Source: Bombus terrestris | Taxonomy: Eukaryota > Arthropoda > Insecta > Hymenoptera > Apidae | DNA: 64,000 bases | Assembly: GCF_910591885.1 (NCBI RefSeq) | Contig: NC_063276.1 | Location: forward strand, 3,162,001-3,226,000 | Reading direction: 5' to 3' | Shown here: one piece after another, positions 1 through 12,330 of the stretch | Position numbering within the stretch: the first letter of the stretch is position 1 | Layout of the letters: each line of letters opens with the position of its first letter | Made by a program: the position numbers and the translations under genes | The notes under the pieces: generated by a model | Database searches by the model: none | What the model was told of the DNA's origin: nothing | What the model saw: the letters and a program-made list of their open reading frames with translations, nothing else

Positions 1-3000
1 CAATAAACATGCGTATGTAGTAATATTAAAAAAAAAAATTTTAGATATTAGAGATATTAATTAAATAGTGAGGTCTTACAGTTATTTTTCTTTTTTACAA
101 CAAAAGTCTCCTATCAGCTAAAGTATAGGTGATGTATGTGCACCGTGTGCATACGTGACTAATTTCTTTGATTTTGTTCCCTTCTTTTAAATTTTCGTGT
201 ATGCGAATTGCTTAAAATTTCGATATAAAAAGACAAGTTAGAACATCAACGTATTACATCAATTCATTACTCTATTCTTAGAAATATTTGATAAAATTAC
301 ATTAATACCAACATATATATTCAATTTCTATTTCTTTTCTCAAACTAAACAAAAAATGAATTTTAATATTAATATTATATTGTATTTATCCTGATTTTCT
401 TGTTCTCTTTTTATGCTTTACAAGATGTACAATTATAAAATATAGAAAGAGTTTTATTCAGACGGGAAGATGAAAGGTTAGGATTTATTATATCATTTTT
501 AGCTTTACTTTCGTACGTTAAAATATTGGTTATCGAAAGAAATATTGAATTTAATCGCGGGGAACGTGGCGATTTCCTATTTGCAGGAACGTCCCAAGAA
601 GCTTCAAGAACCCTCCATTTTGATGGGAGGTCAATAAACAAGGGGCTTAATATGGCTAAAAACATTATGATTTTTACTCACAATATTCTCCCGTACTGTA
701 TTATGAAAAAGCTGTTCTCTAATATCCGCTTCATCTTCCATTTTCACCTATTTGTCAGTGAACTTCTTTTGGCTGAACGTACTGTTGTCAGCAGCAGCAG
801 TGACATTTTCTTATATCGATAATTTTCTCGTGTAACACACCATGCCCAGATTTTCACGACTGACATAGAACGTGCTCCTGTCTTAAGGCAAAAGCTTCTG
901 TTCTTTCACGAATTAAAAGCACAAAACTATCGTTGCCATCTCTTTATGAAATAGATCACATTCCCTATCTGGTACTAAAAGAAACAACACCAATCCTGGT
1001 CTATGGCTGGCAGCCTACTAAATACGATGCGTCGTTTCTGCTTTACTCGTAACCTGACATCTATATATACATGTGCTTCGGCCATCCTCGTGTGTTATAC
1101 GCACCAACGATACTTACCGACCGTTTTCTAGTTTTATTTTGCAGATCAGATTCAAACTTTTTACCGACGATTAACCTATTGACAAGCCTGTTATTAAAAA
1201 CGGGATAGTGAAATATTATATAAAAGTTAACTAATTACATACAATGAAAAACGTGTATACTTATAGATTACTTTATTAAGATATAAAAGATGTATTTGAA
1301 TAATAGATACCTATACATAATCTACAGTATTACTATATAAATCAAAGACGCACAAAATTTCTATAATTATAAAAAAAAATAATTTGTAGAAATTAGAATA
1401 TTTTATGTTTCTATCAAAAACTATTTTTTTATGGTGGAGATATAAAGTACTTTAATTTCCTCAAATTATCTTTTTCGTAGATTTCTATTTTAGTACATTT
1501 TCTATAACTTGACAACACGATAACTTACTTTATTTACGTTTTGTAATAATATTGTGTTTGCACAACTTTAAACATTGCATTTTGTGTGCAATATTATGCA
1601 TGGTCCTTAAAGTAGTAAATATAAGCTTATATTCAAGCAAGCTTGTATTAAAGTAATACAACTTTTATTACAACTTACTTATAAAAATTTACTTTGTAAG
1701 AAATCATTCAAATTTGTAAAAATTATATTGTTGTAAATTTATTGTGAACTTCGGAAGATATTGAATTTGACTAGCGTAATAGTTCTAGTGTTAACATGAC
1801 GCGCGTAAAGATTTCGGATGTTCTTTTACCAAGTTTGTTTCAAAACTTATTACTAAGATTAATTACTTTTTTAATTATAAATTCAACGTTGATTGTGATA
1901 ATTTTATGTTAATTCATCTTTAGACTGTAAAATTTGGTGAGTTAGTTGCAACTAAAAGATACTTATTCAAATTGCTTATCAATAACGGTTTTAATTAGCA
2001 GTCATTTTAAGCGACTATTGCTGTTCTTGTTATTTGAAAGTACCAAATCGTTCGTGAAAAATTATGAGTGACTTTGTTTTGGACGTAAGGAAGCTCATTT
2101 AAATTATTTCTCAATAAAAGCTTTAAATGGCGGCCATTTTGAACATACCTTTTCGTTATCTGAAATGCAGAAAAAATTATTGGAAATGTTGTGAAATGTA
2201 AATAGCTGATTTATTTCACTTCTCCAAAACGGTAGGACTTACAAAATATGTACTGTATAAATATAAACCTGTAAATCTATCATGAATATTTTTCCTGAGT
2301 GATGAATAGTTATGAATTTCCTTATTTTTTAATTTGAATTAAATTCATTCATAATATATGTGTATTATTTAATGATATAAGGTTGACATAGTAAAGTATA
2401 TTATTAATATAAAAAGGAAAAGTTCTGTGCTGGAGTTGACTAATAAATACCGTACATAGTTATTACAAAAATTAAATTTCATTTTTTTCTTTTACGATTG
2501 GAACTTGTATTTTTTACAGTGCATGCTTAATCATTTAAAAATCGCAATAACAAAAATAATTATAATACCCTAATTATATATATATATACATATATATTAT
2601 ATACATAATTATATATACTTATATACATGTTACATATATAATTACATATATCATGTATGTATATAAGCTTGGTGGATTGTTATAGAACTATACATCTTTA
2701 TCTTTTTGTTATATTATATGCATATTTAGACTGTAAATTAAACTATCGCAATAGAGATCAAATTTGTTAAGATAACATTTTGCGGCTTTTTATGGAGCAA
2801 CATTTCTTTATTAATAGAAGTGTGATGTTATTTAGTGTTTAACAATGATCCATTAAATTTTTTCGTTTTTCCCTCTTGGGAGCTGCAATTTATTCTTATA
2901 AAATTGGCTATTAACGGTGCTAAATTGATCTGCCATTAGAAGCGAAACTAAGTGAAACTCCATTTCGCTTTATAATCAACTTTATGATTTATTCAATATT

Positions 3001-3671
3001 ATTACTTTTATATATTTATATATATATGTGGAACACATTTACTGCCAGTAAGGCTATGAATTCCGTTTAGGCAAATTTAACCAAGTATCACAGATTCTTA
3101 ATCTCGCCAAAGAATATAGTCTTTAACATGTTATTACTACCAACAAATTTATCTTAAATAAAAATAACCTGTAAAATTAGATAATTAAGTAATTATTAAA
3201 ATTAGATAACTAAATAATTATTAATGTTTCCTCGTATAGTCACAATTATCTTAAGTATATACTAGTTTAAATAAAGTAAACAGAATTTTGTATCAATTTG
3301 AAATTCAAATGTCTATAAATTTAATAAATAAAATACAAATAAAAATGTACTCAATGTAGATAGAATATACTTGGCTATGTTCAATAACAGTTCTTTGTAC
3401 TGCAATAAAGGTAATTACATAAATTTTGGCGTTTAGGTAGAGATTTGGATCTTTAGTCAAAATTAAAAATCTGTGTATATTACATGTCTAAACAATCCTC
3501 ATAGTGCACTGCATATATCTTAAATTAACAAAGTATCAATATTAAATTGCTAGTCCGCTTACAAGCCTCGTCTAAGTAGAAAATTCTGCTTGAGACTTGA
3601 ATTTAGTAGGATTCTCAAACGGCAGTCCGCTTAAAAGTGATCGACAATTGTAAAGGAATCAATTTAATTCG
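1..3671. other. AT-rich sequence downstream of YOD1, no gene seen
   Basis: I find no convincing coding exon on either strand. The open frames here are short, AT-biased and match nothing I know. The part next to 3671 must include the 3' UTR of the minus-strand YOD1 gene, but I could not fix its polyadenylation site. A slightly GC-richer patch at about 540-660 holds a small CCTCC/GGAGG hairpin near 610-630. A run of TA/TATA repeats lies at 2571-2666. Confidence 0.6.
2571..2666. repeat. AT-dinucleotide microsatellite
   Basis: This is an interrupted (TA)n/(ATAT)n tract with occasional C or G, read directly. It is a low-complexity simple repeat with no sign of being part of a gene. Confidence 0.85.
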
Positions 3672-4767
3672 CTACACGGCTACCTCGCCGAAATTCATGT
3701 GACCTGTCTCCTTGGCGTGTTGTCGAGCCTCCGTTTGACCATTTAATCTGACCTTACAATCATTACATATTAACATAAACTTTTGAATATCTGTGAATTG
3801 ACGACTAGATTTTACTTCTTTCGCGAGTTCAGCTGCTTCGAATAATATCTTCTCATCCTCTATGGGAAAGATTGTTTGAATGCTGCCACCCTGTATGTGC
3901 AGATAGAAATTCAAAAGTCAAAACCAGAGGAACAAAACTAATAATAACATGTATATGTATATAATTGTTTACACTTACATCGAGTGGTTCCAAATATAAA
4001 GGATCATAATGGATTCCATCAAATATCAAGAAAACTCTTTGAGCATAATGTTGATCTTCCCCAAATCTATTAATTATAGCATTAATACTATCTATCACTG
4101 CTATTTCTAATCCATAAAATTTGGATAATATTGACAATTCAATGGCTCCACCCCATGATTCTGGTTTTAAGATCCATTTACAATATTCAGGATTTGGTCT
4201 GCCCAGGAAAGCTTCTGAATACTCCACAGGATCCGATGCTACAGCATTCGCTATGATCTCTCTCATAAAGCCTGCGCAGCTAGGATCAACTTTGCCTGAA
4301 AATATACTCTCAGTATATTGTAATTTATATATAGCACGAATATATTAATACAATTTATATTGTGTACCATTGAGAACATAACCAACGCTGGTAAATAAGC
4401 AGGAATTATCTGCTGGTACGACCTTTTTCATTAGTACACCAGGCGTATTCGCGAAACCCTTTTCATCGACGATATGAGATCGACCGATATCTTCAGAGTT
4501 CTGTTTCCCATTGTAAAGTGGTGGTTTCTCTTCGACGATCAAGGTGTCCCCAGAAATGATGCCACAAGCTTCGAGAGAGCCCGTTTCGTCGTTCAGATTA
4601 ATTGGCCTCGGTGGAAAACCACAAAGAACGTGAAGCGCTTCAGCCGGTATTCCTGTTATCTCAACTAATTTTGATCGTAATTTGCCTAAGTTATCCTGCG
4701 GGAGCAATCCATTCACGACCTTTTGACCCGATTTCGTTTTAACTTTCAATACATATCCGGCCATCAT
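3672..4767 (-). CDS. YOD1: OTU-family deubiquitinase, YOD1/OTU1-like (3 exons, complete)
   Basis: Cysteine protease that removes ubiquitin chains; family members work with the p97/VCP ATPase in ER-associated degradation. Exons on the minus strand are 4767-4368, 4295-3979 and 3890-3672. The junctions are ATG|GTACAC to TTTTCAG|GCAAAG and GAT|GTAAGT to ACATACAG|GGTGGC, and the frame stays open to TAG at 3674-3672, giving 311 aa. Residues about 4-82 form the UBX/ubiquitin-like domain. The OTU domain follows, with the catalytic D120-N-S-C123 and the histidine in GIHYDPL (H229). The C-terminus has a C2H2 finger (C281, C284, H297, H303) followed by ETGHMNFGEV, all typical of YOD1. Either of two adjacent Met codons could start it. 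The human protein is somewhat longer; the linker between OTU domain and finger is shorter here. The fold and catalytic residues look intact. Identification is from remembered family sequences. Confidence 0.95.
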
Positions 4768-4783
4768 TTATCGCGGATCACCT

Positions 4784-4789
4784 AACTGA
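4784..4789 (-). promoter_or_regulatory. Candidate initiator of YOD1
   Basis: On the minus strand TCAGTT matches the arthropod initiator TCAGTY, with its A at 4787. That would leave a 5' UTR of only 20 nt before the ATG at 4767. The match is short, so this is a suggestion. Confidence 0.35.
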
Positions 4790-5816
4790 CTAGAAACGAG
4801 AATTTTGTCTGGAGAATTGTACCAGTTAGATCAGCTGTTGAAATACAGCGCCACAAGCTTTTTCTCGAGTTTCTGGCGAAGATTATATCATAGGACGGAA
4901 CGCGGTGTTATTCGCAACACATACGTCGCGTATTTTTTTTCGTCAATACCGACTATCTTTTGCGATTCATCGTTGTACTTAACTTAACACACAACCAAAT
5001 ACCGTAATTTCCACCACCGACCAGCGTAACTGCTTGTTGGTTATAACGTTAGTAAATTTAGGGACTTTTGTGTTATTATATTGATAGCGTCTCGTCCTTT
5101 TCTAACTATTAATTTAGACGTTTGATAATAGAGGATAGATTGTGTTACCGATGCGAACGACCGCTTCTGACGAGTTGATTAAAATTACTATGTTATTGTT
5201 TAATTATTATTATCTAAGACGTATTTTATTAAATATCTATGAAATGATATTATATTATTGTTGTATCGATTACAAATGGGAGTTTAACATTTTTTTACTG
5301 TTTTTTCATAATTCTTTCTTTATAAGTTTTTTTTATATAGGTGGATTATATAACAAATTTCACAATAGATTGATTAATAGGGAAAACTACGCGGTACTAT
5401 ATAGTGGTAATTCTCATCTATAACGTAGTAGTATATGTATTGGGTGTTTCCGATATACGCAAAGCTTTTTTTATAAATAACAGATTTGTGAGATAAATAG
5501 AGAAGAAACAAAGATAAATCATTTCTTATACGTTATATGATAACACGAACAGATTTTTGAAATGTTAGTATTTCCACAAAAATGATAAGATTAAGAATTG
5601 AAGGAGAATAATGTTTTTAAATTGATACCTATAACGTTTTTCATTTTATATAGAATCTTGTTATTTCCGGACGAGTTCAATTTACAACATGATAAAAATC
5701 AATACTAACTTCTATAGAAAATGGTGGATTTAATGTCTAAAATTTATGCTAGATTTGAACAGAATAGACATGACATGCAATCCTTTATCATGCCTCATAT
5801 TTTAAAGGGCACCATA

Positions 5817-5944
5817 GGGACACTTGACCGCTTTATCTTTTTTGTGCCATATGTTACATTATCAATTCAATATAATGATTATTTGTATAAACATAATTTT
5901 ACTATAATAGCCAAACATGAAGTTGACCAGCGGTCAAGAGTCCC
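5817..5944. repeat. Inverted repeat, 16-bp arms, 96-bp spacer
   Basis: The left arm at 5817-5832 (GGGACACTTGACCGCT) is the reverse complement of the right arm at 5929-5944 (AGCGGTCAAGAGTCCC) with one mismatch. There is no clear target-site duplication and no ORF, so this could be a decayed small transposable element or a chance structure. Confidence 0.6.
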
Positions 5945-6286
5945 AAAGGGGAAGAATCTACATAATATTACAATTTGTAATAATTATTGATTTTTTGATG
6001 TAGGGTTCTTAAGCGAGTTTAGATTTTTACAGATAGGAAGTAAATTTCCACTTAAATGTAGTTCAGAACATTAGATCATTAGATATATGGTATCCCTAAA
6101 GAGATATGTTTAAATCGGTAATAGATAGGGCTTATAACGAAACTATAGAACTTCATGCAGGTTAATGTTAGAAAGAAATGCTTAAATTTTTGATAGATAT
6201 AGAGTCAAAACAGGAAAACTAACTTTGATGTAGGTAGGGCCTATAACGAACTAAGTTTCGATGAAACTAATGTGAATTTAAATTTT

Positions 6287-6325
6287 TTCCAGGGCTCTCC
6301 GCAGATCTTACGGAGAGCCCTGGAA
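6287..6325. other. Perfect 15-bp GC-rich stem-loop
   Basis: TTCCAGGGCTCTCCG (6287-6301), a 9-nt loop, then its exact reverse complement (6311-6325). The stem is far more GC-rich than its surroundings. It could be a structured RNA or part of one, a protein-binding dyad, or a palindromic relic. The stem is too short for an ordinary pre-miRNA unless the flanks add pairing, and I do not see that they do. Confidence 0.85.
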
Positions 6326-7384
6326 CGTTATTTCAAGGTATATAAAATGTATTGAAGATGTTGAAAGGTACATTTATTCCATAAGATGCTCCCTTCTCTT
6401 TCTCTTTATTGCAGGTTTGTTGTAGATTTATTGAATTAGATATGAGATATGAGATTTCAATTATTCTGTATTGTCATAACAATGAAGATTGTTAAATATT
6501 TATGCAAATACGAAGTATCGCGTTGTACGATTAATTCAAGATTTAATTGAAATTTGTTTTCAGGGTGGGTCTCCACATGCAGCAACCTCCTCGCGGTGAG
6601 ACCTGGAACTCATTGTTATTTGACATATAATTACTAACTGTATCATATTATATGATACAATTATGAATTATACAGCAAGTAATGTGAGCTAATTGGCTGC
6701 ATTCGCGATTATGTTTTTATAAATATAAATGAAGATTATTCTGATTCTTTTTGCCATTTATGATTTCTCGTTCATATAATAATAGTTCACGTTCAGATAG
6801 ATGGATTCATTGACCAGAAGTTTATTTAATCGAGAAGTAGCTAAAATTTTGTCTAGGTAAACGAACCGCTTTTGAACGAACTAATTACAATTATCCGCGC
6901 TTGCAATTAACGCGATATTGTAAATTATAGAGGGCGTAAGAAGCACTTTGGTCTTTTTTGAGGTCGGTATTTCAGAACGTGACACATAAAGTCCCAATCC
7001 TAGTCCTATTTGTTCTCAGTCTACGCATTGACCACCAGGTCAATATTAACACATAATTTCAAGCAATTTGTAAGTAAGTAAGAAATTTAAAAATATTCTC
7101 AAAACTGTAATTCAGATTCTGTCAGAATTGAATGTATCAAGAATGATGACATTTTAAATGGACTGACGGAAAGTATACTTCTGCTATAACATTAGTGAAA
7201 TAGAAAACGAAGGAATTGGAATTTTAAAAAATTCAAAAATTTCAATTTCTTTGACTTTTGTTGACATCGGTCAAATTTCCGCGCGAGCCCAACTATATCA
7301 TCAGAGAATAAGTCTAGCGTCATTGTGAGTTCATAGATGGCGAGGTTTACTCGGCAATCTTCTTGACACACTGCTGGGTCCACC

Positions 7385-7561
7385 GAAACGGGAGGTGAGG
7401 CGCTCCAAAAGAAACTCCAGGGGAAACTAACTTCAGGGGAAGGGCGGCGGGAATTGCCGAAGAACCGCTTGGAGTTCGAAGCCGCAAACGCATTGGCGCA
7501 GACGTCGGTACGGTTCGCGCGACACGCTACCGCTAGTACAAAGTTGAAGCGTGCGTTTCTC
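7385..7561 (+). promoter_or_regulatory. Probable upstream promoter of the spectrin gene
   Basis: This GC- and CpG-rich stretch stands out from AT-rich flanks and ends at an arthropod initiator TCAGTT (7560-7565). Directly after it lies an ATG-free segment ending in a consensus splice donor, the expected layout of a promoter plus untranslated first exon. Assignment to spectrin rests on strand and position only. Confidence 0.5.
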
Positions 7562-7745
7562 AGTTTGTATCGTGTGCGCGTGTGTTTATCAGATCTCTTG
7601 TAACAACTTCACGGACTAAAAACCTAAGTGTGCACATTTTAGTGAATACAGTGTGCTTAGGAAGTGTATTTAACAGAGTGTTCTCACGGATTCAGCACAC
7701 AGGTGCTTTTGCGTTTTGGATAAGCTTCGTACACACGTCGAAAAG
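7562..7745 (+). other. Probable untranslated first exon (spectrin 5' UTR)
   Basis: About 184 nt with no ATG at all, starting at a TCAGTT initiator and ending AAAAG|GTATGT, a good donor (GT at 7746-7747). A first exon without ATG, joined across a long intron to the first coding exon, is common in insect cytoskeletal genes. The next plus-strand coding exons are those of beta-heavy spectrin, so I assign it there. No transcript evidence is available, and it could belong to a noncoding RNA. Confidence 0.5.
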
Positions 7746-9899
7746 GTATGTCTACAGTTAAGGGACCTGTCACCTTTCCACGAAACGATCGATCGTACCG
7801 TGTGTCTTATCGAACGATCTAGTCCAATGTACATTCGATTTACATTGGTACATATAGTAACTACAAAAAGTGCTTATACACCATTGTATTTATTATAGCA
7901 TTTGTATACTAATTAACTAAATTCAAGTATATTAAGTGTCATATTATCCAATAGTATGACTACAAAAATTTAATACTACGGAAATGAAATGTGGAACCTT
8001 CAACTTGATAAAAAGATGGTTATTTGCAAAATAATGGTTATGTGCACGTACTTTTTGTAACTACTGTATGTGTATTAGAACGAAATTTTCCAGATTTCGT
8101 ACGAATGAAAGAGAAGAAAAATACTAAACAGTCTGCATACTGTCTGGTTAGATTAGGATTTCGAGTTTGTTTATCATCCTCGAACTGCTTGGTCGGCAAA
8201 CAGAAAATTTACGCGCGCAAAGGTCGACGGGTCACGTGGGACATTTCGTGTAAAATATAGAGGATCCAGTGATTCGCTTCAACAGTAGCAAAAAGTCGTG
8301 TACGAAAGTTCTTGCTCTTTTAAGGCTTTCTTTCGTCATAACACTGACATCTTTGCGAACTCGTCGCATTGATCGAAAGGATATCCTTGATCTTTTCGAT
8401 ATTAGCCTTTTCGAGTGTCACGTTAATTTTAATTCGTTTTCTTTTTTTTCGAATATGCGCTTTCTCTTTGTATTGCCATTTTTGGTACCTTTATTAGTTT
8501 CCTCTTAAAAATATTATACAAACGCAATACTTTTTGCTATTTCATTTTATTTTCTGTTTGCTTTCCTTTCATCAATTGGGAGATTAAATACTACTATACG
8601 CTTTAGGTCATTTTCGATCCAATGGTGCTCTTGTATCATTAAAAAAGTTATCACATGGTTGAAGAAGCTATGAAAGACTCACTTTTGATACGTGTGATTT
8701 GTTATTTCAATTTTATGCTAGAATATTTCTACCAATATCTAAAATCTTCTTCTTTTTTGAAACGAGAGCGAGATTTTAATATATATTGAATATAACTATA
8801 TATACATAGAAATTCGAAGAACGCAAGGTTAAGGGAACTAGAAGGATCGCGTGAGGATCGCTTAAAACGGAACAAAGGGCCTTATTCGATACCTGGAAAT
8901 CGTGCGAAAGAAATTTAAATTTTTTACCACTCATCATCATCATTCCATTCGCATTGAACCTCATTTCTTAAGAATTTTTCTTTGTAATCCCTAAGTGATG
9001 ACGTATTATACGTGTACATCATTTTGTTTGATTAGTAACTGATTATACTAATTTCAAAGTACATAATTTTCTTCTATATTACTTCATTTATTACTTTATT
9101 GATATAAGTATGATCAGCTTAACTTTTTATCTTTTTATTCCATTTTGTTACTTCGAACATGAATTCTGCAATAGAAAATAATGGCGGTATTTTCGTTTCA
9201 CGAATTTCAAATTTCAACAATCAGCATCGCTATTCCACCCACTGGAAGACGTTATCACATCTGTATTTGCGTCTTATGAACCTGAAGATTGTAGATGGGA
9301 ATAAATTCAGAGGTTAGGATGATATCAATTGCATATTTTGGTTAATCGCATTTCTACACATGCTCCATATCATTAACAAATTAATATCGATGTCCAAAAT
9401 GCTAGTAGAGTTAGGATTTATAAAGCGAATTATTAAGGGGATATTTTGATATGAATATACTGTATTATTTGATACCTTTATTGTTCATAGTTAATCTTGT
9501 TGACATCACACCTAGCCAAGTGTTTGACAAATATTAAATTATGCATTAATGTCAATGATTCATAAAATTTACCACAGCTTGATCAATTTTAGAAGTATAG
9601 TAATACAATCTGAAACAAATACATTAGTGTCAAATAAAAGAAAGTTTAAAAGTTCATATTTGTGTATAATAACTTTGCTGTACTAAATATTTCGTAACAG
9701 TCATCTATATTATCTATATCTATTCATAATTTTATTGTTTCGATCGATTATAAATTTTTTTTCTGAAATTGTTCTGTCTTTTGTATTCTTTAAACATTCT
9801 TTTATCCTCCACTATGATATAATATAAAATAATAAACAATCCGTGTATTTTATATAAAAAAGATCTGATTGTCTTAACTCCATTCTTGCATCCCACAGT

Positions 9900-10600
9900 A
9901 GAGTCCACTTTGATATCCGTCCCGCAATAGCTTTCCCCTTGTGACGATATCTTACGTCCCCGTATTCCCGTGTCTAATAGCTTGTGCGTAGAGTCATTCC
10001 GTTACGAGGTCAGAATTCCTCGCGGAGGAGAACTGGTCGTTTGCAAAGGTCGCTCGACGGACAGCTGGAAAACCGCGCGCGCGCGCGCTTGCGTACGTAT
10101 GTATGCATAAGGGAGCGTAAAGACCGGTGGAGATTTTCCTTTTCCCTCCGCGGTCGGAACAAGTTTCTCTCTGTTGGAAGCGAAGCGATCATAACGGGGC
10201 GCTGGCGTCGTTGCACGTGAAATTGGAGCGGACTTCGATCCTTTCCCGAACGGTACCCGGCATTTGATCAGCCTTAGCCCCTGCGTTCCACGAGGAAATA
10301 ATATTACGCGCGCGCCGCCGCGCCGTACTGCCTCGAGTTTCTAATGAGCCCCTCCAACACTCTGTCCGTTCCTCTACTCACTACTCGACGAATACCGTAA
10401 TTCTCAATGGATGTCGTTTTTTTCTGTCTTTCTCACTTCCTCCCTATCGTTACGTCCTTGTCTTGGGAGTCGTTTTTCTTCCCCCCACCAATCGTACTTT
10501 TCGCGTTCCCTCCACCAGCGGTCCCTTTCGATGCTCGTCTGATGGGCGAAAGTCGTGTGCGTGAAGTCAGCGATGGGTGTAACCTTTCTTCGGTTTTGTT
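9900..10600. promoter_or_regulatory. CpG-rich island with alternating CG tract
   Basis: A GC- and CpG-rich block in an AT-rich intron. It includes a 15-nt alternating CG run at 10074-10088 and a GCGCGCGCC cluster near 10305-10320. Overlapping open frames on both strands are explained by the low stop-codon density of GC-rich DNA. It may be an enhancer, an alternative promoter or a piece of a noncoding exon; the sequence alone does not decide. Confidence 0.4.
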
Positions 10601-12049
10601 TAAAATGTAACGCAAAAATTGGTATATTTAGGATTGTTTATTTTAATCGAAGCCTACTAATTTGTTGAGTTTATTTGACGTTAACTTTTTATAAATATGC
10701 AAAATTTGTTTGAAATGCAGTATTTAAACAGAGTATGTATTTTTAATGTATATATTGACTTATTTTTGCCTTCCGTCCAACTATACCATGTATAATGTCA
10801 AACCCTGTAGGACTGATAGACTTTCTGACTGACAAAATGTATTATGTTAGATTATGTAACCGTGGGGATCTTACTGCTTGATAAGATATTAATACGTAAA
10901 TATTGTTTGTTATAATAATAATAGAAATGTTGTGACATGTTTGATGAGAAAAAACGCTGTATAATAGAGATTATGGAGTGATGTAAATTTTTAAATAGAG
11001 ATGCGTAATTCATGAGATAACGCCGGGAGGAATTATCAGATTGAAAGAAACATTGCTTCCAAAACATCATGTTCGCGTGACACCAGCCAATATAATTAAA
11101 GTAGAACCTAAAAATATCCGGTTTGGAAGCTCATTAATATGCAAATGTAAACACGCGTTACAGATTCAGTATCGTCCGGTGAGCACACTTGTTCAAGGAT
11201 TCTTCCGCTCAAAGTCGTTTCAAGGTCGTCCCTGTTAAATACTTACATTTCGTCAAACATAACTTGTAAACATTTGCCATAAAAGCTATCAATATGGAGA
11301 ATATCTGAAAGACCATAAAATATGACCATCACATGTAAATCCTATATATGTCTATACAGTGTTATGCAGGATTTGCTTACAAGTTTCCAAGTTAAATACA
11401 TAATAAATTATATATTGACACTTCATCTTCTTCATGCAGTACTAATAATATAGATTATATAATTAATTTTCAAATTTATATACATATAATGAATCTGTGA
11501 ATGCCAAACAATGAGTAAAATACGATAATCATTCCCATCGCTATCCAACGTTAGTTAGAGTATTAACAACGAAACGTATATACGTATCTCATGCGTGCGC
11601 GCGCGCACATACACGTTTTCTGGGGGAGTTGCTGGACCGCTCTCAAAGTCCCCCTTTTCTCCCTCCATTTCTTCGTTGAGCCCGCTCGTAGCAAACGAGG
11701 AAGATAGAAAAAGGAAGAAAGAAAGAGACGAAGAGAAAGATCCTTGGCGAGTCCTGGAACTCAAGACGCAAGCGAACAAACCAAGACTCCGGTTACAGAC
11801 TTCAAGGCTTAACGCGTACTCCCGCGTTCCGTCAATCGTGGATTTACGAACGACCACGGGAAAAAAATTCTCGCGTGCAATGTTATTGTACCGACTCGAG
11901 TATCGCCATTACCGTCAACCTGTTTCAAACTACGCGATGGTGGGGGCCGTCTTTATGCTTTACCACGCAACTAGAGGAAACTAGGAATTTAGGATGCATG
12001 AATGGAGAAATGTAGGACAGTAATGGCTCCTGCTTCTTGCTCTAAAACG

Positions 12050-12330
12050 AAAACATAAATTATATGTTGACTTGCTTTTGAATCTTCTTACAAATGGAAT
12101 TCAATTAATTTCCAAATTTTTTACAATTTTTATTTTAAGCGTTTTGAGCTAAATTTTTTGATACAAACGTAGAATAAATATAGCGTTACGATTTTTGTCC
12201 CAAGATGAAAGGATAAGTTGTATTTTAGATAGCTTTTGAAGCTTCTTATAGATAGAAATTAATTAATTATCAAGTTTTTATCGTACATTTTTAAACAAAA
12301 ATTGCTCGTGACGAAAATGCATGAAATAAA
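12050..12330. repeat. Degenerate tandem duplication, ~158-bp period
   Basis: The segment beginning GCTTTTGAATCTTCTT at 12074 recurs in diverged form as GCTTTTGAAGCTTCTT at 12232, with similar AATTAATT- and TTTTTA-rich sequence after each. It looks like an old duplication in noncoding DNA. Confidence 0.5.

Larger units (their letters stand above)
4768..7561. other. Intergenic region between YOD1 and the spectrin 5' exon
   Basis: The gene to the left reads leftward and the spectrin transcript reads rightward, so both promoters lie here. I see no coding exon. The region holds a 16-bp inverted repeat with one mismatch (5817-5832 and 5929-5944), a perfect 15-bp GC-rich hairpin (6287-6325) with a looser echo at 6561-6606, and a direct repeat TAGGGCYTATAACGAA near 6127 and 6237. 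The last 170 bases (about 7385-7560) turn GC- and CpG-rich, as expected next to a transcription start. Confidence 0.6.

Noticed and set aside
6287..6325. Pre-miRNA
   Set aside because: The perfect stem is only 15 bp and the flanks do not clearly extend it, so I report a hairpin and not a miRNA gene.
9984..10220. Overlapping open frames on both strands
   Set aside because: They lie in a CpG island where stops are rare; the translations are Arg-rich low-complexity and match no family.
11555..11984. 129-codon plus-strand and 100-codon minus-strand open frames
   Set aside because: Opposite-strand overlap in a GC- and purine-rich island, no known domain, no flanking splice sites that extend them.
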